A stretch of DNA of 64,000 nucleotides, taken from positions 1 to 64,000 of the forward strand of contig JAOQAK010000072.1 in assembly GCA_025963635.1 (NCBI GenBank), given 5' to 3'. Below are positions 44,351-53,223 of this stretch, piece after piece (position 1 is the first letter of the stretch; each line of letters begins with the position of its first letter). The translations under genes and the position numbers were made by a program. The stretch comes from Ferruginibacter sp. (GTDB lineage Bacteria; Bacteroidota; Bacteroidia; Chitinophagales; Chitinophagaceae). The notes below the pieces were generated by a model, which was given only the letters and a program-made list of their open reading frames with translations, had not been told where the DNA came from and did no database searches.

Positions 44351-45823
44351 TCAAACACCCAGTTTCCAGCCTTCCCGGTAAGTTCTCTTCACAAACTGGT
44401 TTGCCTCATCAAAATTGGTGATCTTCATATTCGGGCCATCCCACAATAATTTAATGCCTCGTCCGGGATATTCCATTCTTTTCGGATCGGTTTTCCCTGG
44501 CCGCTGAATATCATAACTCCTGATTGCCAGGTTACCCATCAGTACGGTTTCTGTTAAAGGTCCGGCAATTTCAAAGGGCGAACTCAGGCTCTTTGCTTTT
44601 GCACTGTTGATTCCTGCAATGGAAGCTTCCACCCACTGCGCATAATGCCCGCCTGCACCATTGGGTACCCGGGCGATGGTTTCAGGCACATTCACTTCCT
44701 TGTTGCGTGACAGGGGTAATAACCTTGGATTTTCGCCATAAGTACTACACATCATTTTACCCTTTGTACCAACAAATATTACCCCGTTTCCGCCATCACC
44801 CATCTGTTCATTTGGTCCCAGTTCTTCCGGACGTTCCGGCTGTATGCCGCCATCCATCCAATGCATGATAAGGGGTTTTGCATTCTTGCCCTCAAACTTT
44901 AATGTTACAGAAGAAGATGCCGGAGCGCTTTCGGGGAAGTAAGCCCTTTTAAAAGGTCCTGTATATACGCTGCTAACACTGCAGGTGGCTTCGGTTGGAT
45001 AGCCAAGTCCTAAAACACGGAAGGGAGCTTCTATCAGATGGCATCCCATATCGCCTAAAGCGCCTGTGCCATAGTCCCACCATCCCCGCCAGTTAAATGG
45101 GATGATATTATCCACATAATTTTTTTGAGGTGCAGTGCCTAGCCACAGGTTCCAATCCAGTTCGGACGGTACTGTTGCCGTGGACCCGGGCCAGGGAACC
45201 CCTTGCGGCCACACCGGTCGGTCTGTCCAGATATAAACATGTTCAACATCGCCCACAAGCCCGGCTTTATACCATTCCATTAATTTCCTTACACCATCGC
45301 CCGAAGAACCCTGGTTGCCCATCTGGGTTACCACTTTGTATTTTTCCGCTGCCTGTGTGAGCATCCTTGCCTCATAGATATCGTGGGTTAATGGTTTTTG
45401 TACATACACATGCTTGCCCAATTGCATTGCAGCCATGGCGACAATAGCATGGTTATGATCCGGTGTTGAAACAGAAACGGCATCAAAGTGTTTATGCTCT
45501 TTATCCAGCATCTCACGGAAATCTTTATAATATTTTGCTTTGGGGAAACGTGCCCTGCTCTTTGCAGCCTGCCTGTCGTCCACATCGCATAAAAAAGCAA
45601 TATCCGCTTTGCCGCTTTTAAAAAATTCATTGAGGTCACTTTCGCCTTTGCCACCTGCGCCTACACCAGCCACCGTTAGCCGGTCACTTGGAGCGGTAAA
45701 GCCTTTGCCACCTAGCACATGCCTCGGAACAATATAAAATCCGGCTGCGAGGGTAAGCCCTTTCTTAATAAAATTTCTACGGGATTCGTTTGTTGTGGAA
45801 CTGTTACCTTGGTTTGTTTTCAT
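44351..45823 (-). CDS. Tat-exported Gfo/Idh/MocA family oxidoreductase, 490 aa
   Basis: The N-terminal twin-arginine signal SRRNFIKKGLTLAAGF sits in an extended leader. The Rossmann motif VAGVGAGGKGESDL follows at residue ~52. The EKP equivalent is VYVQKPLTHDIYEA (Gln for Glu), and the domain contains ALGDMGCHLIEAPF, carrying the Asp/His pair. The length suits the large secreted Gfo/Idh subgroup of Bacteroidota, whose relatives have been linked to 3-oxidation of glycosides with tightly bound NAD cofactor. It is divergent from the DUF1080 gene across 330 bp, which is typical of 3-keto-glycoside pathways. It probably oxidises or reduces the C3 position of an oligosaccharide in the periplasm (inference). 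Confidence 0.9.
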   Translation of the reverse strand: MKTNQGNSSTTNESRRNFIKKGLTLAAGFYIVPRHVLGGKGFTAPSDRLTVAGVGAGGKGESDLNEFFKSGKADIAFLCDVDDRQAAKSRARFPKAKYYKDFREMLDKEHKHFDAVSVSTPDHNHAIVAMAAMQLGKHVYVQKPLTHDIYEARMLTQAAEKYKVVTQMGNQGSSGDGVRKLMEWYKAGLVGDVEHVYIWTDRPVWPQGVPWPGSTATVPSELDWNLWLGTAPQKNYVDNIIPFNWRGWWDYGTGALGDMGCHLIEAPFRVLGLGYPTEATCSVSSVYTGPFKRAYFPESAPASSSVTLKFEGKNAKPLIMHWMDGGIQPERPEELGPNEQMGDGGNGVIFVGTKGKMMCSTYGENPRLLPLSRNKEVNVPETIARVPNGAGGHYAQWVEASIAGINSAKAKSLSSPFEIAGPLTETVLMGNLAIRSYDIQRPGKTDPKRMEYPGRGIKLLWDGPNMKITNFDEANQFVKRTYREGWKLGV

Positions 45824-46153
45824 TTAAATAAAATTGGTGAGTCAATCGTTTTTTTCAGTTTGTAAATTAACTTGTTTTTGCGTACCCGCGCTAAAAAATC
45901 AAGATCAGTAACAAATAAAAATCAATGTCACGTGAAGCAGTATTGCAGAAATATTTTCTTGCAACACCTGAAGTGACTTTTTGATGCACTGAGCATGCAA
46001 TATAATTTGACTGGTGGAATTTTTATAAGCTAAATTGTATTATTTTAGTGGGCCATAAAAAATGTTCTTAGATGCTTGCTGGAACGTATAGTTTTTAATT
46101 TCATATTAAGCGATCAACTCCAGTCTTTTTATTTATAAAATCAATATTCCCGG
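45824..46153. other. Divergent intergenic region
   Basis: A/T-rich 330-bp spacer between the divergent Gfo/Idh and DUF1080 genes. It must hold both promoters. I see no clear palindrome, riboswitch or TAnnTTTG element with good spacing. Confidence 0.5.
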
Positions 46154-47557
46154 ATGAGAAATAAATTTATCTTGACCTTGCTACTGGTGATCGCATGCCA
46201 GTCAATTTCACTTTTTGCTCAAAATAAAAAAGAACATTGGATAAATCTTTTTAACGGAAAGGACCTGAAGGGTTGGAAGCAATTGAATGGTAAGGCGAAA
46301 TACGAAGTAAAGAATGGCGAAATCATTGGTACCACGGCACTGAATGAGCCAAATAGTTTTTTGGCTACTGACAAAAATTATGGTGATTTCATATTCGAAG
46401 TGGAATTCAAGGCGGATAGTACAATGAATTCAGGCATTCAATTCAGAAGTGAAATAAAGGATGCCGCAGATAAATGTACAGTAACGGATAAAAAAACTCC
46501 TGAGCGGGTACACGGTTACCAGATGGAGATTGATCCTTCCTCACGTGCATGGAGCGGCGGTTTATATGATGAGGCAAGAAGAGGCTGGCTTTATTCACTC
46601 GAAAACAATCCTGCAGCAAAGCCTGCATTCAAAAACAACCAATGGAATCATTACCGTATTGAATGCATTGGTAACAGTATCCGCACCTGGGTAAACGGTG
46701 TAGCCTGCGCCCATCTCATTGATGATATGACACCTTCGGGCTTTATTGCATTACAGGTACATGCCATTGGCAGTGATACCAAAGATGTTGGAAAGCAAAT
46801 TCATTGGCGTAATATTAGAATACAAACTGATCATTTAAAACCTTCTCCACAGGACAATATTTTTGTAATCAATACCATTCCCAATAATCTTTCAGCAGAC
46901 GAAGTAAGGGCTGGGATGCGTTTGCTATGGGATGGCAAAACCACTAAAGGCTGGCATGGTGCCTATAAAACCTCGTTCCCTGAAAATGCCTGGTACATAG
47001 AGAACGGAACTTTAAATGTAAAGGGAACCACCGGCGCAGAATCGGCCAATGGCGGGGATATTGTTACGAATGAGCAGTTTGGTGCATTTGATCTCCAGTT
47101 CGAATTCAAACTCACTGATAGCGCTAACAGTGGTGTAAAATATTTTGTGACAGAAAAAGAAAATAACCAGGGCTCTGCTATCGGGCTCGAATACCAAATA
47201 TTGGACGACGATAAACATCCGGATGCAAAACTTGGCTCTATCGGCAACCGTACGATGGCGTCTTTGTACGACTTGATTCCCTCATTGAAAATTACTGCAG
47301 GCAGGAGAGAAAAATTACCTATTGGTGAATGGAACCGCGGAAGGATCATTGTGTATCCTGGTGGCAAAGTTGAACATTGGATCAATGGATGGAAAGTAGT
47401 GGAGTACCAGCGGGGAACACAGTATTTTTATGCGCTGGTGGCAAAGAGCAAATATGAACACTGGCCTGGCTTCGGGATGGCTCCGAAGGGACATATTCTT
47501 TTGCAGGAACACGGCACACACGTTTCTTTCAGGAGTATAAAGATCCGCGAGCTTTGA
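46154..47557 (+). CDS. Two-domain DUF1080 protein (3-keto-glycoside hydrolase family), 467 aa
   Basis: A signal peptide (1-22, ending SLFAQ) is followed by two tandem DUF1080 (LamG-like jelly roll) domains. The first (about 28-230) begins WINLFNGKDLKGWKQ and contains DFIFEVEFKADSTMNSGIQF. The second (about 255-465) begins LLWDGKTTKGWHG and contains DLQFEFKLTDSANSGVKYF. Most family members have one domain, so this is a duplicated or fused form. DUF1080 proteins include 3-keto-disaccharide and 3-keto-glycoside lyase/hydrolase enzymes that act after C3 oxidation. It lies between two Tat-exported Gfo/Idh genes, the arrangement expected for that pathway. The two domains may have different specificity, or one may be a binding module. 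Confidence 0.88.
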   Translation: MRNKFILTLLLVIACQSISLFAQNKKEHWINLFNGKDLKGWKQLNGKAKYEVKNGEIIGTTALNEPNSFLATDKNYGDFIFEVEFKADSTMNSGIQFRSEIKDAADKCTVTDKKTPERVHGYQMEIDPSSRAWSGGLYDEARRGWLYSLENNPAAKPAFKNNQWNHYRIECIGNSIRTWVNGVACAHLIDDMTPSGFIALQVHAIGSDTKDVGKQIHWRNIRIQTDHLKPSPQDNIFVINTIPNNLSADEVRAGMRLLWDGKTTKGWHGAYKTSFPENAWYIENGTLNVKGTTGAESANGGDIVTNEQFGAFDLQFEFKLTDSANSGVKYFVTEKENNQGSAIGLEYQILDDDKHPDAKLGSIGNRTMASLYDLIPSLKITAGRREKLPIGEWNRGRIIVYPGGKVEHWINGWKVVEYQRGTQYFYALVAKSKYEHWPGFGMAPKGHILLQEHGTHVSFRSIKIREL

Positions 47558-47873
47558 GGATGGTGAATGGGGAATGGGGAATTGTGAACGCTATTGTTCA
47601 GCTTACAAAAGTATTTCTATTGAAGAACTGAGAGAATATTTTCGGAAGACTCGTTAAAAACACGTTGGAGCAGGTTACTTAAGATGATTTCGGCAAAGTT
47701 GAATTCCAGAACTGTTGGATATGTTTTTTAAATAACAAGAAAATTTAGATATACACTCAGGTTTCTTTGAAATTGAATTATACACTTACTAATTTCACCA
47801 TTGATCATTACCATTGCTTATTACAATTGACCATTGACCATTCACGATTCATCAAATCACCAATACAATCAAT
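47558..47873. repeat. Spacer with GGTGAATGGGGAATGGGG and TTGACCATTGACCATT short repeats
   Basis: 316-bp spacer between the DUF1080 and Gfo/Idh genes. The first 30 bp are GAATGGGGAATGGGGAAT units and the last ~70 bp are CATTACCATTGCTTATTAC and TTGACCATTGACCATTCAC units. Such low-complexity runs recur between Bacteroidota genes. The middle (47600-47770) shows nothing I can name. Confidence 0.6.
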
Positions 47874-49235
47874 ATGAAAAAAAACAATCGACGAAATTTC
47901 TTAAAAACCTCCCTGAAAGCTACTGCGGGCACCTACATCGCAGCTATGGGCTTTAGTGCAAAAAGCTATGCCAATATCATCGGGGCAAACGACCGTGTGA
48001 GACTGGGTGTAATCGGTTTTGCTGATCGCTTCAGGCAATCTCACCTGCCTTGTTTCATGGATCACTACAAAGCGCAAAATTTTGATATTGTTGCCGTGTC
48101 CGACATTTGGAAGCTGAGAAGAGAGGAGGGGCAGCAATTTCTTAAAGAGAAAATGGGGCATGACATTACCGCCTGCAGGAACAACGAAGAATTGCACGCT
48201 ATGAAGGACATTGATGGCGTATTCATTGCCACTTCTGATTTTCAACATGCTTTACATGCTGCGGAAGCAGTTAAAGCAGGGCGGGATGTGTATTGTGAGA
48301 AACCTTTTGCTGAAACCATGGAAGATAACCGGTTTGCTTTCAAAACAATCAAAGGATCCGATCGTATCGTACAGATTGGTTCGCAAAGAAGAAGCGGTCC
48401 AAATTACGCTGCGGCCGCTGATTTTATACAGAATGGAAAATTCGGGCCGATCACTATGGTTGAACTCACCTGGAATGTGAATCAGCCCGGCAGGTGGCGC
48501 AGACCTGCACTTGTGGCCAAGTGTAAAGAAGAAGATTTAGATTGGAAACGCTTTTTACTGAACCGCCCTTATGAATCATTTGATCCAAGAAAATATCTTG
48601 AATATCGCCTGTTCTGGCCATACTCTTCCGGGATGCCCGGCCAATGGATGTCGCACCAGATTGATACGGTACACTGGTTCAGCGGACTGCAGCACCCAAG
48701 AAGCGTAACCGCCAACGGAGGCATTTACCAATGGAAAGATGGCAGAAGAAACTGGGATACCACCACTGCTGTATTTGATTACGGTCCGAAAGCAGATCCA
48801 TCTACTGGTTTCCAGGTAGTGTTTATGTCGCGTATGCACAATGGTGATGAAAATCCTGCGGAAATTTATTATTCCAATGGTGGCGAACTAAACCTGAACA
48901 CCAACAAAATATCGCCCAAAGGCGGATTAAAAGAGAATGCTGCACAGGCGATGAACATGCATGCCAACCTGTTACCGGAAATGGAACTGTCGGCAAAGGC
49001 AATCAAAGTGGCGGCAAGTGCTAATACGGGCGGTGATGCGTTAACTTCATTGCATGTATTGAACTGGATGGAATGTATCCGCAGCCGCAAGCAACCAAAC
49101 GCTCCCGTTGAAGCCGGCTATTCTCATTCAATAGCAACTATTATGACCAACGCTGCTGTAAGAACCGGTTTTAAAGCAACTTTCGACGAAGCAACCCAGG
49201 AAGTAATGGTGAATGGGAAAGTATTTAAATATTAA
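47874..49235 (+). CDS. Tat-exported Gfo/Idh/MocA family oxidoreductase, 453 aa
   Basis: The leader NNRRNFLKTSLKATAGTYIAAMGF has the twin-arginine motif and a hydrophobic stretch. The Rossmann segment is VRLGVIGFADRFRQSHL, departing from the usual G-x-G-x-x-G. The motif DVYCEKPFAETMED has the catalytic Lys, and WMSHQIDTVHWFSG supplies the late His. With the 490-residue paralogue and the DUF1080 protein it completes a periplasmic oxidoreductase/hydrolase set. In characterised Bacteroidota systems one such protein forms the 3-keto sugar and another acts on the released product (family knowledge); which is which cannot be decided here. Confidence 0.9.
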   Translation: MKKNNRRNFLKTSLKATAGTYIAAMGFSAKSYANIIGANDRVRLGVIGFADRFRQSHLPCFMDHYKAQNFDIVAVSDIWKLRREEGQQFLKEKMGHDITACRNNEELHAMKDIDGVFIATSDFQHALHAAEAVKAGRDVYCEKPFAETMEDNRFAFKTIKGSDRIVQIGSQRRSGPNYAAAADFIQNGKFGPITMVELTWNVNQPGRWRRPALVAKCKEEDLDWKRFLLNRPYESFDPRKYLEYRLFWPYSSGMPGQWMSHQIDTVHWFSGLQHPRSVTANGGIYQWKDGRRNWDTTTAVFDYGPKADPSTGFQVVFMSRMHNGDENPAEIYYSNGGELNLNTNKISPKGGLKENAAQAMNMHANLLPEMELSAKAIKVAASANTGGDALTSLHVLNWMECIRSRKQPNAPVEAGYSHSIATIMTNAAVRTGFKATFDEATQEVMVNGKVFKY

Positions 49236-49295
49236 GTAAACCAGGGTAAAGCCATACGAGTGTAGTACATTCTGATAGTATACCCTTCCATTACA

Positions 49296-52136
49296 TCAAA
49301 ATACAGTATTGTATTTCATTTCATCTTTGGAAGTGCCGGTTTCAGCCGGTTTCTTTGCAGGAGACCGGCGCTTCCAGATGATTAGCATACCCAATACCAG
49401 CAGTACTGCAATAAAAACTCCCGCTGCAGTCCATGCCCAATTCAACGAAGTAGTTAATTCAAGCGGCGCTGTATTGCCAATCAAGATGATATTGGCCCAA
49501 TAATAAGGCATCAGTTTTTCCCCACTTGCATTTTCATTTAAATAATCAAGTTTTGCTTTATGCAGGGCGATGTCTTTGCTCAATCCCTGCGCTAGGTATT
49601 CATTGAATTTCGCCGACACCTTATAGATCATATCTTCATCTGCTTTCCACAAAGTGGCTGAAACAGACGGAATGCCTGCTGAAGCAAAGCCCCGTGCAAG
49701 ACTGTAAATTCCTTCTCCTGTGGCATTTTTTCCAACATTGGTTTGGCAGGCGCTTAATACCACGAGGCTCGTGGCCGGCTTATTCAGCAATTGCAGTTCC
49801 GAAAGATTTATAGTGGCATCCTGCATGTATAGTGCCGGTTCGCTTTTTGAACTGTCTGCGCTTGCATGGGAAAAAATGTTGACAACGGTGTAATTGCCAA
49901 TATTTTTAATAAAATTATTTTTTGTTGCAGCATTATGGGTAAATAACAAACTGCTACTGTAGTTACCTGCTGACTGCGACAGTGCGGAGGCCGAATTTAC
50001 CAGTGGGTTTACATGAAGCCCGTATTGGAAATTAACAGGTGCAAATCCGATGAAATTTCCTTTTGCCCGGTGAGTCGCGAATTGTTTAAGAAGGTAGGTT
50101 GCGGAATACACATAACTGAAAATATAATCCCTGATCAGGAAATTCTTTCCTTCTGCGTCGCTATACAACGCATCAAAAGGAATAAGGAAATTATCGCTAC
50201 AAATTACCACCCTGCCGCTGGCAATTTGGAGTGGTTGAAATAAGGCTTTATAGAGTTTATTGGATACGCTTACAAAAGATTTGTAATTGGCTTTATTATT
50301 CAGTACATCTTTGTTAGCGCAATACCGGAGAAACTGGTTTACCTCGTCGTAGTTAAAACTCTCTTTGGTGATTTTCGTAATTGCAGCGGAATTTGCTGTG
50401 ATGCTAAGTGCATACGCTATCGTGTCATTGGTGAAATAATGAACGAAGGCTGATTTGTTTAGCGCAAGATATTTCTGTAAATCGCCCAATGCCGGGATTT
50501 TATCTGAATACTTATAGTTATAGTAAGCGGGCGACTTGGTTTCGAGTGATTTGATGAAATTTTCAAGATCGTCCTGTGATTTTAGAAATACTTGTTGCTG
50601 GGTATTATAGAGTGGTGTATTGAGTGTTAGCTCGTTTAGTTTTTGTTGTTCATTGAAAAGTTTGATTTTTAAATCCTGTTCTTTTTGAGCATCAGCATCC
50701 GATAGATGGGCCGATGCCCCTAATTCATTCAGTTTATCATTTAATAAAACCGCCCGGCTTTTTTCCATGAAATAAAATGCATGGGGTGCATCATTTGCAA
50801 TAAAGCATGCTTCAATAGCGTCTGTAAAAAAGCCACGGGATTGATCCCTCCAATAGAGCTTGCTCTGCTCTCCCAGTTGCTGGTGCCGCTTTTGGCTTAT
50901 AACGGTATCAGTAACCAGCGCTGTTTTAATACTGGCCGAGATATATTTTTTATCATTCGTTTCTTTATACAACGATAAAAGCAATAATACTTTGTGGCTC
51001 AACAGGTCAGTAACAAGATTCGTGTTGCCAATTGTGTTGAGTATTGCCGCGGGAGGATTTTCAAAAAAATTATCGCCGGGGATCTTCAGGATACTAAAAG
51101 TTTTTAGATAATATTCAATGGCTTTATCATACTTACGATCCTGGCAATTTAGATTGCCAAGATTGGTGTATATATAAGCGAGTTTTGAAGAATTGGCCTT
51201 AAGGGCATATTCGATTGCTTTATAATAACTCTTTTTTGCCTTTTCGATATTATTTAAACTGTACAAATAAAAGTTGCCGAGATCATTGAAATCGCTTGTG
51301 ATCTGGGGATAATAATTCGATTTGAGCCTTAGATTTACTGCTTGTTTGAAATATTCCTCCGCCAGGGCAAAAGATTTTCTTTTTTCGAAGATCAGGGCCT
51401 TTGTTTTAAATGCTGACGCAAGATTATAGGGTGACCGGGTAGTTTTGAAGATAAGATCAATATCAGACAGTGATTCCTGCATCCTGTTTTGAAAGAAAAG
51501 CGATTGGCTTCGTTGAATTAAAAATTCAATATAATTTGCAGTGTCTTTTTTGGAGAGTGCATAAACAATCCCCTTGGTGCATTCCTCAACGCATTTCTGA
51601 TAATCGCCTGAAAGGAAAAATATATCTGCCTTCATCACTTTAGAACCAACAATATACCCCAGGGTATCACGTAACCTTTCGCCTATGGATATTACGCTGT
51701 CGAAAGAGGCTGAAGCGAGGCTATATTGCAAAATATCTATGTAATACAATCCAAGATTATCATAAGCTTTAAGAGCGGCGAATTTTGAAGTGTTTTTTTG
51801 AGGCAATGAATTTATTTTAATTGATTGCTTCGTTAATTCAATTGCATTCGCATAGTTTTTGTTGACAGCATATTCGTAAAAGCCTATCCTGTATAACAGC
51901 ATGGCATAGATCGAATCCCTGGGAACATTGCAATCATCAGCCCTTTTTTTCAGCGCATACAAATATTGCAGCTTGCCTGCTTCGCTTAAGGTAGAATCAG
52001 TTTTGACGCTGCTTATCTTTTTTGCATTCAACAAGTCAGCCGGACATTGCGCCATGCCAAACATAAAAAACATAAGTGCTGCAATAGAGAAGCCTATCTT
52101 TTTTATGAAAGCAAAAAGATGTACATGATGTGCCAT
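49296..52136 (-). CDS. Membrane-anchored TPR-CHAT protein, 946 aa
   Basis: A signal sequence (about 1-30, FIKKIGFSIAALMFFMFGMAQ) is followed by roughly 400 residues of TPR helices (for example AFKAKALIFEKRKSFALAEEY form), a linker, and a C-terminal CHAT domain. The caspase-like dyad is His757 (FSHAS) and Cys797 (VLSACQT), followed by EGIYSLARGFASAG and VSATLWKADED, all canonical. A single helix (about 900-924, ending IIWKRR) and a 22-residue tail follow. The predicted topology places the TPR and protease-like domains in the periplasm, anchored in the inner membrane. CHAT proteins are caspase/separase relatives, often partner-activated. It is the last gene of a minus-strand cassette with two small ORFs, 24 bp after the lipoprotein. 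Confidence 0.88.
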   Translation of the reverse strand: MAHHVHLFAFIKKIGFSIAALMFFMFGMAQCPADLLNAKKISSVKTDSTLSEAGKLQYLYALKKRADDCNVPRDSIYAMLLYRIGFYEYAVNKNYANAIELTKQSIKINSLPQKNTSKFAALKAYDNLGLYYIDILQYSLASASFDSVISIGERLRDTLGYIVGSKVMKADIFFLSGDYQKCVEECTKGIVYALSKKDTANYIEFLIQRSQSLFFQNRMQESLSDIDLIFKTTRSPYNLASAFKTKALIFEKRKSFALAEEYFKQAVNLRLKSNYYPQITSDFNDLGNFYLYSLNNIEKAKKSYYKAIEYALKANSSKLAYIYTNLGNLNCQDRKYDKAIEYYLKTFSILKIPGDNFFENPPAAILNTIGNTNLVTDLLSHKVLLLLSLYKETNDKKYISASIKTALVTDTVISQKRHQQLGEQSKLYWRDQSRGFFTDAIEACFIANDAPHAFYFMEKSRAVLLNDKLNELGASAHLSDADAQKEQDLKIKLFNEQQKLNELTLNTPLYNTQQQVFLKSQDDLENFIKSLETKSPAYYNYKYSDKIPALGDLQKYLALNKSAFVHYFTNDTIAYALSITANSAAITKITKESFNYDEVNQFLRYCANKDVLNNKANYKSFVSVSNKLYKALFQPLQIASGRVVICSDNFLIPFDALYSDAEGKNFLIRDYIFSYVYSATYLLKQFATHRAKGNFIGFAPVNFQYGLHVNPLVNSASALSQSAGNYSSSLLFTHNAATKNNFIKNIGNYTVVNIFSHASADSSKSEPALYMQDATINLSELQLLNKPATSLVVLSACQTNVGKNATGEGIYSLARGFASAGIPSVSATLWKADEDMIYKVSAKFNEYLAQGLSKDIALHKAKLDYLNENASGEKLMPYYWANIILIGNTAPLELTTSLNWAWTAAGVFIAVLLVLGMLIIWKRRSPAKKPAETGTSKDEMKYNTVF

Positions 52137-52160
52137 AATAAAGTGGAGTAGAAGCTTATC

Positions 52161-52370
52161 TTAATACACCTTTTTCAGCATCGGTGTCTTCGAGGGGCCA
52201 CTGGTGTCTGTAGCCGAAACCGATTGTTTCAGTGTTGGTGTTCTGGAGGGGCTACTGGTATCTGAAGCACCAGTAGTTGTAGTGCGGGTTGGATTGCATC
52301 CGGCGGAAAGCACAAACAAAAACGCAGCTACAAGCACGTTCAGGAGTAATAGTTTACAATGCGATTTCAT
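52161..52370 (-). CDS. Repeat-bearing mini-lipoprotein, 69 aa
   Basis: Signal peptide with lipobox LSAGC (Cys25), so a 45-residue mature lipoprotein is expected. The mature part contains a doubled Ser/Thr/Pro-rich unit, SDTSSPSRTPTLKQ and TDTSGPSKTPMLKK, visible also as a DNA repeat of about 50 bp. I do not recognise a family. It lies 24 bp upstream of the CHAT gene and 24 bp downstream of the 59-residue ORF, all on the minus strand, which suggests one operon. It could be a disordered tether or substrate for the CHAT domain (inference only). Confidence 0.7.
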   Translation of the reverse strand: MKSHCKLLLLNVLVAAFLFVLSAGCNPTRTTTTGASDTSSPSRTPTLKQSVSATDTSGPSKTPMLKKVY

Positions 52371-52394
52371 AACAAATGTTTTTATTTTAAAAAA

Positions 52395-52574
52395 TTAACT
52401 TTCCTGTGGACGATCAAGTGGGTTTGCAAGTGGATCTGTAGTATCCATTAGGGAGTTCTGCGGAGTTTTTTTGGGATTACTTCCATCTGAAACAGCATCG
52501 GCAATCCTATTAACGTCAATTGCGATCTTTACGGCTACTGCAAGACCAGCGCCTGTTAAAATTTCCTCTACCAT
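52395..52574 (-). CDS. Small ORF, 59 aa, first gene of the CHAT cassette
   Basis: ATG at 52574 reads MVEEILTGAGLAVAVKIAIDV, followed by RIADAVSDGSNPKKTP and a polar tail ending RPQES, stop at 52395-52397. The N-terminal 22 residues could form an amphipathic or weakly hydrophobic helix; the rest looks disordered. No ribosome-binding site is evident, which is normal for Bacteroidota. It is supported by tight spacing to the lipoprotein and by being the only open minus-strand frame here. Unknown family. It might be a short membrane-active or leader-like peptide; translation is unproven. Confidence 0.5.
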   Translation of the reverse strand: MVEEILTGAGLAVAVKIAIDVNRIADAVSDGSNPKKTPQNSLMDTTDPLANPLDRPQES

Positions 52575-53223
52575 AAAATTTGTTTTAGTTGGTTAAATGA
52601 TAAAATAAATTTAAGAATAAATAATTGCAAATTTTAATTTAATTGCTTCGTTGAAAGCCGCTACAGTTCTACTCTTGCTCATTTGCAAGCATAAATTTGA
52701 TGGCTTTGTCGAAATTTGCCCGTCAGGTGGAAACAAATCTTTTTCATACATCAAAGAAATTAAATCACTATTTCTTCTTCATGCATTTGGAGCTCCTTGC
52801 TTTCACAATACAAATATGATCAAAAGAGTCCTCGCCTGGTAGGTGATTTTCCCTGTTTTTTTCCCTGCTTTTTCCTCCTTAAATACGCTCCTGCCGAATG
52901 GCAAATAATTGGCTGTTTCAACCCAAAGTTTTACTTTCATGTTGAAATGAGGAGCCGTTCGAGTGGCTGAAAACTTTGCTAATTAACCATCCGTGTAGAC
53001 AAGATTGATATGAATAAGAAGGATGACCGCTGCGTTTCCGCTACAACTCCAAACAATCAACCCCTTAACCATCAACAGGTTCATAATAATTAAGTCGTCG
53101 TGAATGACGGCCATTTTAAACCAATAACTGCCCAGGGGTATTGGCGTTAATATATAAACAAAGTTCATATCTGGTACATGATTTGTTCAGAATGCGAATA
53201 ACTTTTTCCAAACCAAACATTCT
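52575..53223. other. Divergent spacer upstream of the CHAT cassette
   Basis: 649 bp between the CHAT cassette and the beta-barrel gene. The first 70 bp are very A/T-rich and should include the cassette promoter. Beyond that, open frames up to ~60 codons exist, but none has a family resemblance or sensible start. The pyrimidine run TTTTCCCTGTTTTTTTCCCTG at 52847-52871 is notable. Confidence 0.4.

Noticed and set aside
52651..52842. 63-codon + strand frame in the spacer upstream of the beta-barrel gene
   Set aside because: No family resemblance, poor start context and cysteine-rich composition like random frames; left as part of the spacer.
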